DNA from: Pseudomonadota bacterium
GTDB lineage: Bacteria; Pseudomonadota; Alphaproteobacteria; Rhizobiales; Afifellaceae
DNA: 6,453 nt
Direction: 5' to 3'
Assembly: GCA_023417735.1 (NCBI GenBank)
Contig: JAEZEK010000345.1
Location: 1 to 6,453, forward strand
Below are positions 1-6,192 of this stretch, piece after piece. Numbering within the stretch: the stretch's first letter is position 1; every line of letters begins with the position of its first letter. The translations under genes were made by a program, and so were the position numbers. Below the pieces are notes generated by a model, which had not been told where the DNA came from, searched no databases, and was given only the letters and a program-made list of their open reading frames with translations.

Positions 1-625
1 TCTTGCCGTGAAGGGCGGGTTCGGGGCGAGCCGCGGCCGCGTCGCCCGCCGCGCCGCCGTCTGTCTCTTCCTTCCAGCGCTTCACGATGTGCGCGTCGAT
101 GTCGAAGAGGTCGAGCGCGCGGCCGACCGTCTGGTTCACGATGTCGTCGATGGTTTGCGGCCGGTGGTAGAAGGCCGGCACCGGCGGCATGACGATGGCG
201 CCGTTCCGGGTGGCCTGGTCCATGAGAGCGATGTGACCGGCGTGGAGCGGCGTCTCCCGGAAGAGGAGCACCACGCGGCGGCGCTCCTTGAGGCAGACGT
301 CGGCGGCCCGCACGACGAGCTCGTCGTTGTAGGAGGTCGCGATGCCGCTCAGCGTCTTGGCCGAGCAGGGCGCGACCAGCATGCCGAGCGTCTTGAAGGA
401 GCCCGACGAGATCCCGGCGCCGATGTCGCGAAACTGGTAGAGCCGGTCGGCGAGGCCGCGGACCTCGTCGAGGCCGTAATCCGTTTCCTCGGTGATGGTC
501 CGCGCGGCGGATGGCGAGATGATGACGTGGCTCTCGATGTCCTCGATCAGGCGGAGGACCTGGAGCGTGCGGATACCGTAGATGACGCCGGACGCGCCGG
601 TCAGCGCGACGATTAGCCGTTTCAT
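1..625 (-). CDS. ubiX: UbiX/Pad1-family flavin prenyltransferase (3' end beyond the window)
   Basis: The predicted enzyme attaches a dimethylallyl group to FMN, giving the prenylated FMN used by UbiD-type decarboxylases; it is cytoplasmic and does not decarboxylate anything itself. Visible family marks, in order: the N-terminal flavin-binding segment MKRLIVALTGASGVIYG (residues 1-17), SGSFKT (74-79), PCSAKTLSGIA (86-96), RAADVCLKERR (106-116), RETPLH (123-128) and PPVPAFYHRP (147-156). These match UbiX proteins along the whole chain. The PCS motif has Ala where Met is common. The start ATG overlaps the MaoC stop codon (ATGA) and has an AGGTGA-like site just upstream. The usual family length is about 190-200 residues. 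Here 208 codons are open at the left edge, and after residue ~187 there is an Ala/Gly/Pro-rich tail that looks disordered. As last visible gene of the operon, it most simply supplies cofactor to the UbiD at 2743-4338. The family is certain; whether it is dedicated to this UbiD or also serves ubiquinone synthesis cannot be seen. Confidence 0.93.
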   Translation of the reverse strand, partial: MKRLIVALTGASGVIYGIRTLQVLRLIEDIESHVIISPSAARTITEETDYGLDEVRGLADRLYQFRDIGAGISSGSFKTLGMLVAPCSAKTLSGIATSYNDELVVRAADVCLKERRRVVLLFRETPLHAGHIALMDQATRNGAIVMPPVPAFYHRPQTIDDIVNQTVGRALDLFDIDAHIVKRWKEETDGGAAGDAAAARPEPALHGK

Positions 626-1113
626 GCTGCTTCACCTGCGCGCGGCACGAGGAGGGTGGGGCGCATCCGCTGCACGAGCGCGCCGTCCTGGTTGAAGGTT
701 TCGACGCGCAGCACGACCTTGCCCCGGTCGGGGCGCGAGCGCGATGCGAGCAGCTCCTCGACCGTCGCCGTCACCGTCAGCACGTCCCCCGGAAGGACCG
801 GTCGCTGCCAGGCGATCTCGCCGACGCCCGCGCCGATCAGTCCGCCTTCGATCGGCATCGTCTCGACGAAAAGCCGCATGGTGACGGCGGCCGTGTGCCA
901 GCCGCTCGCCACCAGCGTTCCGAAGAAGCTGTATCTGGCCGCCTCGGGATCCGTGTGGAAGGCCTGCGGGTCGTAGGCCCCGGCGAAATCCCTGATCTCG
1001 TCGAGCCGCATCTCGTATGCCGACGACGAGAAGGTCTGCCCCACGGACAGGTCCTCGAAGGTCAGCGCTCCGCCCGCGCTCGCCGTTTCGGCGGTTCGGT
1101 GCGCGGCGCTCAT
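622..1113 (-). CDS. MaoC-family (hot-dog fold) hydratase/dehydratase-like protein
   Basis: A 163-residue single-domain protein of the MaoC/(R)-specific enoyl-CoA hydratase family, which adds or removes water across a CoA-thioester double bond. The hydratase signature lies at residues 43-59, reading FAGAYDPQAFHTDPEAA. Asp48 and His53 are the expected catalytic pair, in the DPQ-x-FH form seen in many MaoC-like acyl dehydratases instead of the GDxNPLH form. GTLVASGWHTAAV (65-77) and WQRPVLPGD (102-110) are further hallmarks. The first ~17 residues are Ala/Ser-rich and probably flexible. The start ATG overlaps the ligase stop codon, and the stop overlaps the UbiX start, so it lies in a translationally coupled trio. 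Its upstream ribosome binding site is weak, which agrees with coupling. Lying between a CoA ligase and a prenyl-FMN synthase, it probably acts on a CoA intermediate of the same pathway, but the substrate cannot be read from sequence. A thioesterase-like role is a less likely alternative for this fold. Confidence 0.9.
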   Translation of the reverse strand: MSAAHRTAETASAGGALTFEDLSVGQTFSSSAYEMRLDEIRDFAGAYDPQAFHTDPEAARYSFFGTLVASGWHTAAVTMRLFVETMPIEGGLIGAGVGEIAWQRPVLPGDVLTVTATVEELLASRSRPDRGKVVLRVETFNQDGALVQRMRPTLLVPRAGEAA

Positions 1114-2672
1114 GCCGTCACTTGGAGGCTCGGCAGCGTCTCGCGCAGCTTGTCGCGCAGCACCTTGCCCCGGTCGTTCTTCGGCAGCGACTCGGCGATG
1201 TAGACGCGCTTCGGCACCTTCGCGTGCGGCAGCCGGCCCTTGCAGTACTCGGCGATCTGTTCGGCGGTCACGTCGGCCCGCTTCGGGACGACGACGCAGA
1301 CCACTTCCTCGCCGTAGATCGGGTCCGGCACGCCGACTGCTGCGCCCTCGAAGACGAGGTCGCTCGCCATCAGCACGTTGTCGATCTCGACGGGCGAGAT
1401 GTTCATCCCGCCGCGGATGATGAGGTCCTTGGTGCGGCCGGTGACGGTGATGAACCCCTCGTCGTCCCGGACGGCGAGGTCGCCGGTCTTGACGCGGAGC
1501 CCGCGGACCGGGTCGAGGCCGCCATCGTCGCGAAGCGTGCCGAGCGCGGTCTGGGGTCCGCCGATCGTCACCTCGCCCTCGACGCCCGGCGGGCAGACGT
1601 TTCCGGCCTCGTCGACGATGGCGAATTCCTGGTGCTTGGCGGGCAGGCCGACCGTGCCGCGCTTCCACCTGTAATGGCGGTTGCCGCAGATCCAGCCGGC
1701 TTCCGACATGCCGTAGAGCTGCAGCAGCTTCACCCCGTACATCGTCTCGAACTTCGTCCACTGCTCGGGGCTGAGCGGCGCCGTCGAGCAGGTCATCAGC
1801 CGCAGCGTCGGGATGTCGTCGCTCGTGTAGCCGAGCGGCTTGTTGAGCAGCATGTTCACGACCGTCGGCACGCCGGCGGAGAAGGTGATGCCGTGCTTCT
1901 GGATCCACTCGAAGAAGCGGCTGTGCGAGAAGCGCTTCGCGATGTGGAGGGTGAGCCCGGTCTCCAGGAACGGCATCAGGCTCAGGACCTGCGCCGAGTT
2001 CCAGCCGAAGGAGCGGTATTCGAGCGTGCGGTCGTCCGCGGTGAGGCCGAGCATGTCGAGCGTCGACAGCCCGCTCAGCCAATAGGCGGCATGGTCGTAG
2101 ACGACCATCTTCGGCCGGCTCGTCGTGCCCGAGGTGCAGAAGATGCAGGCGAGGTCGGCCGGCTCGTTCCGCTCCGGCAGGCCGGCCGGGTCCGTGCCGG
2201 CCGGCAGGGCCGCGAAGAACTGGTCGGCCTCGTCGGGCGGGCTGGCGCCCCAGCGAACGAACCGGATGCAGCGAGCCTCGCCGGCGAGCTCGCTGCAGTC
2301 GAGATCCTTGTGGTGAAGCACGAGCTTGGGCTGCACCAGCCGCGACAGCTCCACGAGGTGCTCGCGGTTCAGCTCGATGTTGAGCGGGCAGGCTACGGCG
2401 CCGATGCGCCAGATGCCGAACCAGATCAGGAGCTTCTCGATGCACTCGTCGGACAGGAGCAGGACGCGGTCGCCCTTGCCCACGCCGAGCGACTTCAGAT
2501 GGGCGGCGATGTCGTCGACGACCGTCCTCAGCGCGCCGAACGTGATCTCGCTGTCCTGGTCGAGATCGACGATCGCCGGCTTGCCCGGATCGCGCGCCGC
2601 ATAGCGGGCGAGGAGGTCGGCGAGCGGCTGGAAAGGGATGGCCAGCTGGTGGTCGCCGAAGGGGCTCTGCAT
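1110..2672 (-). CDS. AMP-forming acyl/aryl-CoA ligase (ANL superfamily)
   Basis: A 520-residue cytoplasmic ligase predicted to convert a carboxylic acid, ATP and CoA to an acyl-CoA via an acyl-adenylate. Motifs in order: phosphate loop CTSGTTSRPK (179-188), YGMSEAG (320-326, A5 motif), TGD (396-398, ribose-binding Asp398), hinge GRTKDLIIRGGMNI (412-425), and the C-terminal catalytic lysine K503 in KNDRGKVLR (498-506). The length is normal and all catalytic elements are present. I chose ATG at 2672 because GGGAGGA lies 6 nt upstream (2679-2685); the longer TTG-started reading frame would place this site inside the gene. The gene begins 70 nt after the ubiD-family stop and overlaps the MaoC gene by 4 nt. 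Context suggests an aromatic or related acid as substrate, possibly the compound handled by the UbiD enzyme or its product. ANL enzymes are hard to assign by sequence, so benzoate-, phthalate-, furoate- or cyclohexane-type acids all remain possible. Confidence 0.93.
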   Translation of the reverse strand: MQSPFGDHQLAIPFQPLADLLARYAARDPGKPAIVDLDQDSEITFGALRTVVDDIAAHLKSLGVGKGDRVLLLSDECIEKLLIWFGIWRIGAVACPLNIELNREHLVELSRLVQPKLVLHHKDLDCSELAGEARCIRFVRWGASPPDEADQFFAALPAGTDPAGLPERNEPADLACIFCTSGTTSRPKMVVYDHAAYWLSGLSTLDMLGLTADDRTLEYRSFGWNSAQVLSLMPFLETGLTLHIAKRFSHSRFFEWIQKHGITFSAGVPTVVNMLLNKPLGYTSDDIPTLRLMTCSTAPLSPEQWTKFETMYGVKLLQLYGMSEAGWICGNRHYRWKRGTVGLPAKHQEFAIVDEAGNVCPPGVEGEVTIGGPQTALGTLRDDGGLDPVRGLRVKTGDLAVRDDEGFITVTGRTKDLIIRGGMNISPVEIDNVLMASDLVFEGAAVGVPDPIYGEEVVCVVVPKRADVTAEQIAEYCKGRLPHAKVPKRVYIAESLPKNDRGKVLRDKLRETLPSLQVTA

Positions 2673-2678
2673 TCCTTG

Positions 2679-2685
2679 TCCTCCC
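2679..2685 (-). promoter_or_regulatory. Ribosome binding site that fixes the CoA ligase start
   Basis: On the minus strand this reads GGGAGGA and is followed after 6 nt (CAAGGA) by ATG at 2672. An in-frame TTG at 2687-2685 would use the first G of this site as its own third base, so the ATG is the better start. The same GGGAGG core precedes the UbiD, ATPase, permease and binding-protein genes of this window. Confidence 0.75.
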
Positions 2686-2698
2686 AAAGGGACGAAGA

Positions 2699-2734
2699 CG
2701 CGGCCGGCCGGGACTTCTCCGGTTGCCGGCCGCG
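2699..2734 (-). other. GC-rich hairpin in the gap between the UbiD and ligase genes
   Basis: A perfect 10-bp inverted repeat, CGCGGCCGGC at 2725-2734 (minus strand) and GCCGGCCGCG at 2699-2708, encloses a 16-nt loop. It lies in the 70-nt gap between the UbiD stop (2743) and the ligase start (2672). No run of U follows the stem, so it is not a typical intrinsic terminator. It more likely protects or separates the upstream message, letting UbiD and the downstream genes be made in different amounts. The structure is seen directly; its role is inferred. In GC-rich DNA some strong stems arise by chance. Confidence 0.5.
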
Positions 2735-2742
2735 GTCCCGCC

Positions 2743-4338
2743 TCAGTAGCCGGTGCGCGCCAGGATTTCCGTCCAGCCCTTCATCCGGCCCTTCACATTG
2801 GCGATCTGCTCTTGGGACAGGAAGTCCTCGAGCTTCACCTTGTCGACCGGATATTGCGGCCGCAGGAAGTCCTGCTCGTAGCCGTAGGGGACGGTCGCGT
2901 CGATGCCCATGCCGCCCTCGTAGCTCGTGTTCGTCGCCGTCCACTCCTTGTCGCCGGCGGTCATGCGCTCGGCCGGCGTGAAGGTCTGGCCGCGGCCGCC
3001 CGGCGTCGGGTTCAGGATGTCCGTGCGCGGGTTGACCCGGGTGGTGAGGCACCACATCACGTCGTCCATGGAATAGATGTTCGTGTCCTCGCTCACCGCG
3101 ATCGCCACCCGCATGCCCTGCGACGTGGAGAGCAGCGCGGAGAGGAAGTTGCGCTGCCAGCCCTCCTCGATGCGGTTGCGCTTCTTCACCTGGATGATGA
3201 CGCCACCCCAGTCGGTCATGCAGTAGGGGATGTTGACGTCCTGCACGATGCCCGGCTGCATGCGGTTGCAGAGCTCGAACATGGCCGCCTCGCGGATCGA
3301 GGTGTCGATGTTGTGCTCGTCGAGCGTGTGCGCGCCGAGCGCGAAGATGATCGGCTTCGATTCCGGCTTGCGGGTCGTTACCGCGGTGACGTGGAAGGTG
3401 GGCGCGCGGTAGGACTTGCCCATGTAGCCCGCCCATTCCGGATGGAAGTGATGGCGGCCCTGGGTCTGGTCGGCCTCGGCCTCCGCGGTCTCGTAGCGCT
3501 TGTCGCGCGGGTCGATGTAGCCCTCGATCACCACCTCGGCGTCGGCGAGCGCCCAGGCGTCGACCGTGCGGGCCTTCACGACGCGCACGGGGAAGCCCTG
3601 CGCCGCCCCGGCGACGCCGATCTCGTCGCAGCCATAGGGCAGGATCACGTAGTCGAAGGCGGCGCCGGCAAGCAGCGTGCAGGCGGCCGGCACGCCGAAG
3701 CAGAAGGTGAGCGGCACGCGCTCGTTCCGCCGGTACGCCTCGCTCACGACCTGCCACATGTGCGAGCCGGGCGAGATCTGGAAGGTGCCGACGTTGCCCC
3801 AGCGGAAATTCATCCGGTTGTAGCCGAGGTCGGTGCCGCCGCCGAAGGCGGCGCCGGACACGACGCGGATGCCGGAGCCGATCGTCATCTCCTTCTCCAG
3901 ATCCGTGTGCCGGATCGGGACCAGATAGGGGTTCACGTCGTCCGGGTTCTCGATCACCACCTCCTGGCAGGGCGCCTCGGACTGCGGGATCTCGCGCGGC
4001 GGCATCGGGTGCGACAAGGCGTAGGCGAGCTTCTGGGTGCGCTCCTTGTCGGAGGCCCAGCCGAACATCTTGTTGATGACGTCGATGTCGCCGAAGAGGT
4101 TCGTCAGCAGGCGATGGTTCGGCTTGCCGGTCACGTTGTTGAAGAGCACCGGGCAGGAGCCGTCCATCAGCTTCTGCAGGCCGGTCAGTTCGAGGTCCGG
4201 GTCGACCTCCTTGTTGGTGACGACGAGATCGCCCTGCGCCTGCAGCCAGTCGAGCGTGCTGCGCAGATCCTGAAGATGCCGGTTCGGGTGCGTCTGGGCT
4301 CCTTCAGGGGCCGCTGTTTCCATGCGTACGATGCTCAT
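2743..4338 (-). CDS. UbiD-family prenyl-FMN-dependent (de)carboxylase with a non-canonical active site
   Basis: A 531-residue UbiD-family protein. The family reversibly decarboxylates aromatic, heteroaromatic or unsaturated acids using prenylated FMN and a divalent metal. Supporting segments: NVGTFQ (182-187), DEIGVAG (238-244), ADAEVVIEG (265-273), PTFHVTAVTTRK (313-324), DDVMWCLTTRVNP (425-437) and MGIDATVPYG (477-486). By hand alignment to E. coli UbiD and fungal Fdc1 (recalled sequences), the metal ligands correspond to N182, H193 and E239, all kept. The catalytic Arg, Glu and Glu (Fdc1 R173, E277, E282) correspond to Q187, H296 and E301, so two of three differ. The segment between Q187 and H193 is about 10 residues shorter than usual, and about 13 extra residues lie before E301. 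The start ATG at 4338 follows GGGAGG by 8 nt; an inner ATG at 4323 has no such site. First gene of the leftward operon with ligase, MaoC and UbiX. It is probably not the ubiquinone-pathway UbiD. A phthaloyl-CoA decarboxylase-like role on a CoA thioester is possible but unproven. Confidence 0.93.
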   Translation of the reverse strand: MSIVRMETAAPEGAQTHPNRHLQDLRSTLDWLQAQGDLVVTNKEVDPDLELTGLQKLMDGSCPVLFNNVTGKPNHRLLTNLFGDIDVINKMFGWASDKERTQKLAYALSHPMPPREIPQSEAPCQEVVIENPDDVNPYLVPIRHTDLEKEMTIGSGIRVVSGAAFGGGTDLGYNRMNFRWGNVGTFQISPGSHMWQVVSEAYRRNERVPLTFCFGVPAACTLLAGAAFDYVILPYGCDEIGVAGAAQGFPVRVVKARTVDAWALADAEVVIEGYIDPRDKRYETAEAEADQTQGRHHFHPEWAGYMGKSYRAPTFHVTAVTTRKPESKPIIFALGAHTLDEHNIDTSIREAAMFELCNRMQPGIVQDVNIPYCMTDWGGVIIQVKKRNRIEEGWQRNFLSALLSTSQGMRVAIAVSEDTNIYSMDDVMWCLTTRVNPRTDILNPTPGGRGQTFTPAERMTAGDKEWTATNTSYEGGMGIDATVPYGYEQDFLRPQYPVDKVKLEDFLSQEQIANVKGRMKGWTEILARTGY

Positions 4339-4579
4339 CGGTCAAGCCTCCCGCTATATCCGCAATTTCGCGCCTGTTTACCCGTAAGCACGCTTCGGCG
4401 CAATGTCTCCGGCGTCTGGAAAGCAGGGCGGCACGATCGGAATCTCGATCTGCGCTCCGCCTCGCTGGCAGCAATTCTTTCTGCGTGCAGTACCGGGAAG
4501 CAGGATCGCGCTCTGGACCGTACAGGAATTTCGGTATAGATATGCGATAAAAGAACGGACAGGGGAGGAAGACGGCTTG
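4339..4579. promoter_or_regulatory. Divergent intergenic region carrying both operon promoters
   Basis: This 241-nt stretch separates the leftward catabolic operon from the rightward transporter operon, so both promoters should lie here. It has more A+T than the surrounding genes, especially at 4526-4555. For the rightward operon the best pair I can find is TGGACC (4514-4519) and TATAGA (4535-4540), with a short 15-nt spacer and four of six matches each; this is weak. For the leftward operon I found no convincing pair; GATATAGC (minus strand, near 4354-4361) is AT-rich but very close to the UbiD ribosome binding site. Ribosome binding sites GGGAGG (4347-4352, minus) and GGGGAGG (4562-4568, plus) are clear. 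A near-palindrome at 4372-4393 is listed separately. No open reading frame here has coding support. Confidence 0.6.
4372..4393. promoter_or_regulatory. Imperfect palindrome, candidate operator
   Basis: The core TGTTTACCCGTAAGCA (4375-4390) is symmetrical except for one T/G pair and the central C/C. Two further matching pairs lie outside, at 4372-4373 and 4392-4393. It is centred about 44 nt upstream of the UbiD start codon, where a repressor or activator could control the leftward operon. The shape resembles dyad operators of common dimeric regulators, but I cannot name a family, and no regulator gene lies in the window. A chance dyad of this quality is possible. Confidence 0.35.
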
Positions 4580-5422
4580 ATGGCTGCTGCGCGCAGAGGG
4601 CTGCAGGTTATTCCCGGCAGTGCCGGCGGCAGGCGCGAAGCCGTGCGGATCGAGAGGCTCAGCTATCGCCTCTTCGACCGCCAGAAGCGCCCGCTCCCCA
4701 TTCTCGCCGAGGTCGATCTCACCCTCGGCGAGGGCGAGTTCGTCTCGATCGTCGGGCCGAGCGGTTGCGGCAAGAGCACGCTCCTCAATTTCGTGGCCGG
4801 GCTCCTGCCGGTCCAGTCGGGCACCGTGGAGGTGTTCGGCAAGGCTCCCGGGGCGCGCGACGCGGCAATCGGCTACGTCTTTCAGCAGCATGCCCTGCTC
4901 CCCTGGCGCTCGGTGCTCCACAACACCGAGATCGCGCTCGAGGTGAAGGGCGTTCCGAAGGCGGAGCGGCGGCGCCGCGCGCGGGAGATGCTGGCGGTGA
5001 TGGGCCTCGACGGCTTCGAGGACCATTATCCGCGCGAGATTTCGGGCGGCATGCGGCAGCGCGTCTCGCTCGCCCGTACGCTCGTGGACGATCCCAACCT
5101 CATCCTGATGGACGAGCCGTTCGGGGCGCTCGACGCGCAGACCAAGCTCCTCATCCAGGAGATGTTCCTCGCCTATTGGGAGGAGCACCGGAAGAGCGTG
5201 CTGTTCGTGACGCACGACCTCGCCGAGGCGATCGCGCTCTCCGACCGGATCCTCGTCATGAGCTCCCGGCCCGGCCGCATCATGGCGGAATACGATGTCG
5301 GCATCCCGCGGCCCCGCAAGCTCGACCAGGTCCGCCACATGCCCCGCTTCACCGAACTGCATGACAGCATATGGGAGAACCTCCGCGGCGAAGCCGTCAA
5401 GGCGATGCAGGGGAGGGCGTGA
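4580..5422 (+). CDS. ABC transporter ATP-binding protein, nitrate/sulfonate/taurine type
   Basis: A 280-residue ATPase that powers import through the permease encoded next; it acts at the cytoplasmic face of the inner membrane. Motifs in order: Walker A GPSGCGKST (59-67), Q-loop FQQ (101-103) followed by LLPWRSV, signature ISGGMRQR (154-161), Walker B LILMDEP (174-180), D-loop GALDA (182-186) and switch histidine H212 in FVTHD. The LPWR after the Q-loop and the SSRPGRI segment (228-234) are typical of the SsuB/TauB/NrtD group. About 20 residues precede the first beta strand. GGGGAGG (4562-4568) lies 11 nt before ATG 4580 and 8 nt before an in-frame TTG at 4577, so the protein could start one codon earlier. 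An in-frame ATG at 4403 would add 59 residues with no family match and lacks a binding site. The stop overlaps the permease start by one base. The substrate is unknown; context suggests an organic acid. Confidence 0.95.
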   Translation: MAAARRGLQVIPGSAGGRREAVRIERLSYRLFDRQKRPLPILAEVDLTLGEGEFVSIVGPSGCGKSTLLNFVAGLLPVQSGTVEVFGKAPGARDAAIGYVFQQHALLPWRSVLHNTEIALEVKGVPKAERRRRAREMLAVMGLDGFEDHYPREISGGMRQRVSLARTLVDDPNLILMDEPFGALDAQTKLLIQEMFLAYWEEHRKSVLFVTHDLAEAIALSDRILVMSSRPGRIMAEYDVGIPRPRKLDQVRHMPRFTELHDSIWENLRGEAVKAMQGRA

Positions 5423-6192
5423 TGGAGCCGGACCGCTCGGGGCAGATCGCGCTGCTCAAGGTCTTCCTGCTCGTCTTCGTGCTGGGCGGATGGGAGCTCG
5501 GCGCCCGGACGGGGTTCATTCCCACCTTCTGGACCAGCAGCCCGTCGCTGATCGCGGCCAATTTCTGGAAGTCGCTGCTCGCCAACGAGATCTCCTACCA
5601 CACCTGGGTGACCATGCAGGAGGCGCTCGCGGGGCTCGCGGCGGGCGCGGTCGTCGGCATCCTGCTCGGTCTCCTTCTCGGGGTCAGCCGTGTCTTCGGG
5701 GCGGCGCTCGAGCCGTTCGTGATCGCGCTGAACAGCCTGCCGCGCGTCGCGCTCGCGCCCCTCATCGTGATGTTCGTCGGCATCGGCTTCGCCTCGAAGT
5801 TCCTGCTCGCCTTCTCGCTGGTGGTCGTGCCGATCATGCTCAACACCTATGAGGGCATCAAATCGGTCGATCCGCAGCTCGTGAACATGATGCGGGTCGT
5901 GCATGCGCGGCGCGATCAGGTCTTCTTCAAGGTGCTCCTGCCGAACTGCGTGCCGTGGATCTTCTCGGCGCTGCGCGTGTCGATCTCGTTCGCGATCATC
6001 GGCGCGATCGTCGGCGAGTTCATCTCGGCGCGCGCCGGCATCGGCTACATGATCGACACCGCGGCCGGCGGTTTCGACACGACCGGCATGATCATGCCGC
6101 TGTTCGTCCTGATGATCCTTGCCTTCGCGCTCGACCGCGTGTTCGTCGCTTTCTCGAACAGGCTGCTGCGCTGGCGCGAGGACGCCCGCTAG
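5422..6192 (+). CDS. ABC transporter permease, nitrate/sulfonate/taurine type (BPD_transp_1 fold)
   Basis: A 256-residue inner-membrane permease forming the channel of the importer. Hydrophobic segments lie near residues 10-28, 67-88, 96-118, 125-142, 180-200 and 222-243, consistent with six membrane spans. The coupling-helix (EAA-type) region runs from YEGIKSVDPQLVNMM (143-157) through VVHARRDQVFFKVLLPNCVP (159-178). SsuC/TauC proteins usually have Gly-Ala in the middle of this loop; here it is His-Ala (161-162), a mild variation. PSLIAANFWKSLLAN near the N-terminus and the region GEFISARAGIGYMI (198-211) are also typical. ATG 5422 shares its A with the ATPase stop TGA and has GGGAGGG 4 nt upstream (5411-5417), so translation is coupled. 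An in-frame ATG at 5371 would overlap the ATPase by 52 nt and is not preferred. A single permease gene suggests a homodimeric channel. Specificity cannot be read from it. Confidence 0.95.
   Translation: MEPDRSGQIALLKVFLLVFVLGGWELGARTGFIPTFWTSSPSLIAANFWKSLLANEISYHTWVTMQEALAGLAAGAVVGILLGLLLGVSRVFGAALEPFVIALNSLPRVALAPLIVMFVGIGFASKFLLAFSLVVVPIMLNTYEGIKSVDPQLVNMMRVVHARRDQVFFKVLLPNCVPWIFSALRVSISFAIIGAIVGEFISARAGIGYMIDTAAGGFDTTGMIMPLFVLMILAFALDRVFVAFSNRLLRWREDAR

Noticed and set aside
622..2445. 607-codon minus-strand frame reading through both ligase and MaoC regions
   Set aside because: Only its last 163 codons are a real gene (MaoC). The rest is an out-of-frame reading of the ligase, so there is no fusion protein.
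2699..2734. Reading the 10-bp stem as an intrinsic terminator
   Set aside because: No U-rich tract follows it on the minus strand, and it lies within an apparently continuous operon.
1017..2981. Long plus-strand open frame of 654 codons opposite the ligase gene
   Set aside because: It lies antisense to the well-supported ligase, is extremely rich in Arg, Ala, Asp and Val with no recognisable motif, and is explained by few stop codons in GC-rich DNA.
4435..4450. Short inverted repeat GATCG-N6-CGATC in the intergenic region
   Set aside because: Five-base arms are expected by chance at this composition, and it is not positioned against a convincing promoter.
2638..4539. Plus-strand open frame of 633 codons opposite the UbiD gene
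   Set aside because: Antisense shadow of UbiD, biased composition, no motifs; it also runs through the intergenic region with no start signal.
4403..4579. In-frame N-terminal extension of the ATPase starting at ATG 4403
   Set aside because: No ribosome binding site before 4403, no family match in the extra 59 residues, and it would consume the rightward promoter region. The GGGGAGG at 4562-4568 supports the start near 4580.
4304..5362. 352-codon minus-strand frame opposite the ATPase
   Set aside because: It is antisense to a gene with all ABC motifs, overlaps the UbiD start, and has shadow-type composition rich in Arg, Glu, His and Ala.
5371..5421. Earlier in-frame ATG for the permease
   Set aside because: It would overlap the ATPase coding end by 52 nt, and ATG 5422 has a GGGAGGG site 4 nt upstream with a coupled TGATG junction.
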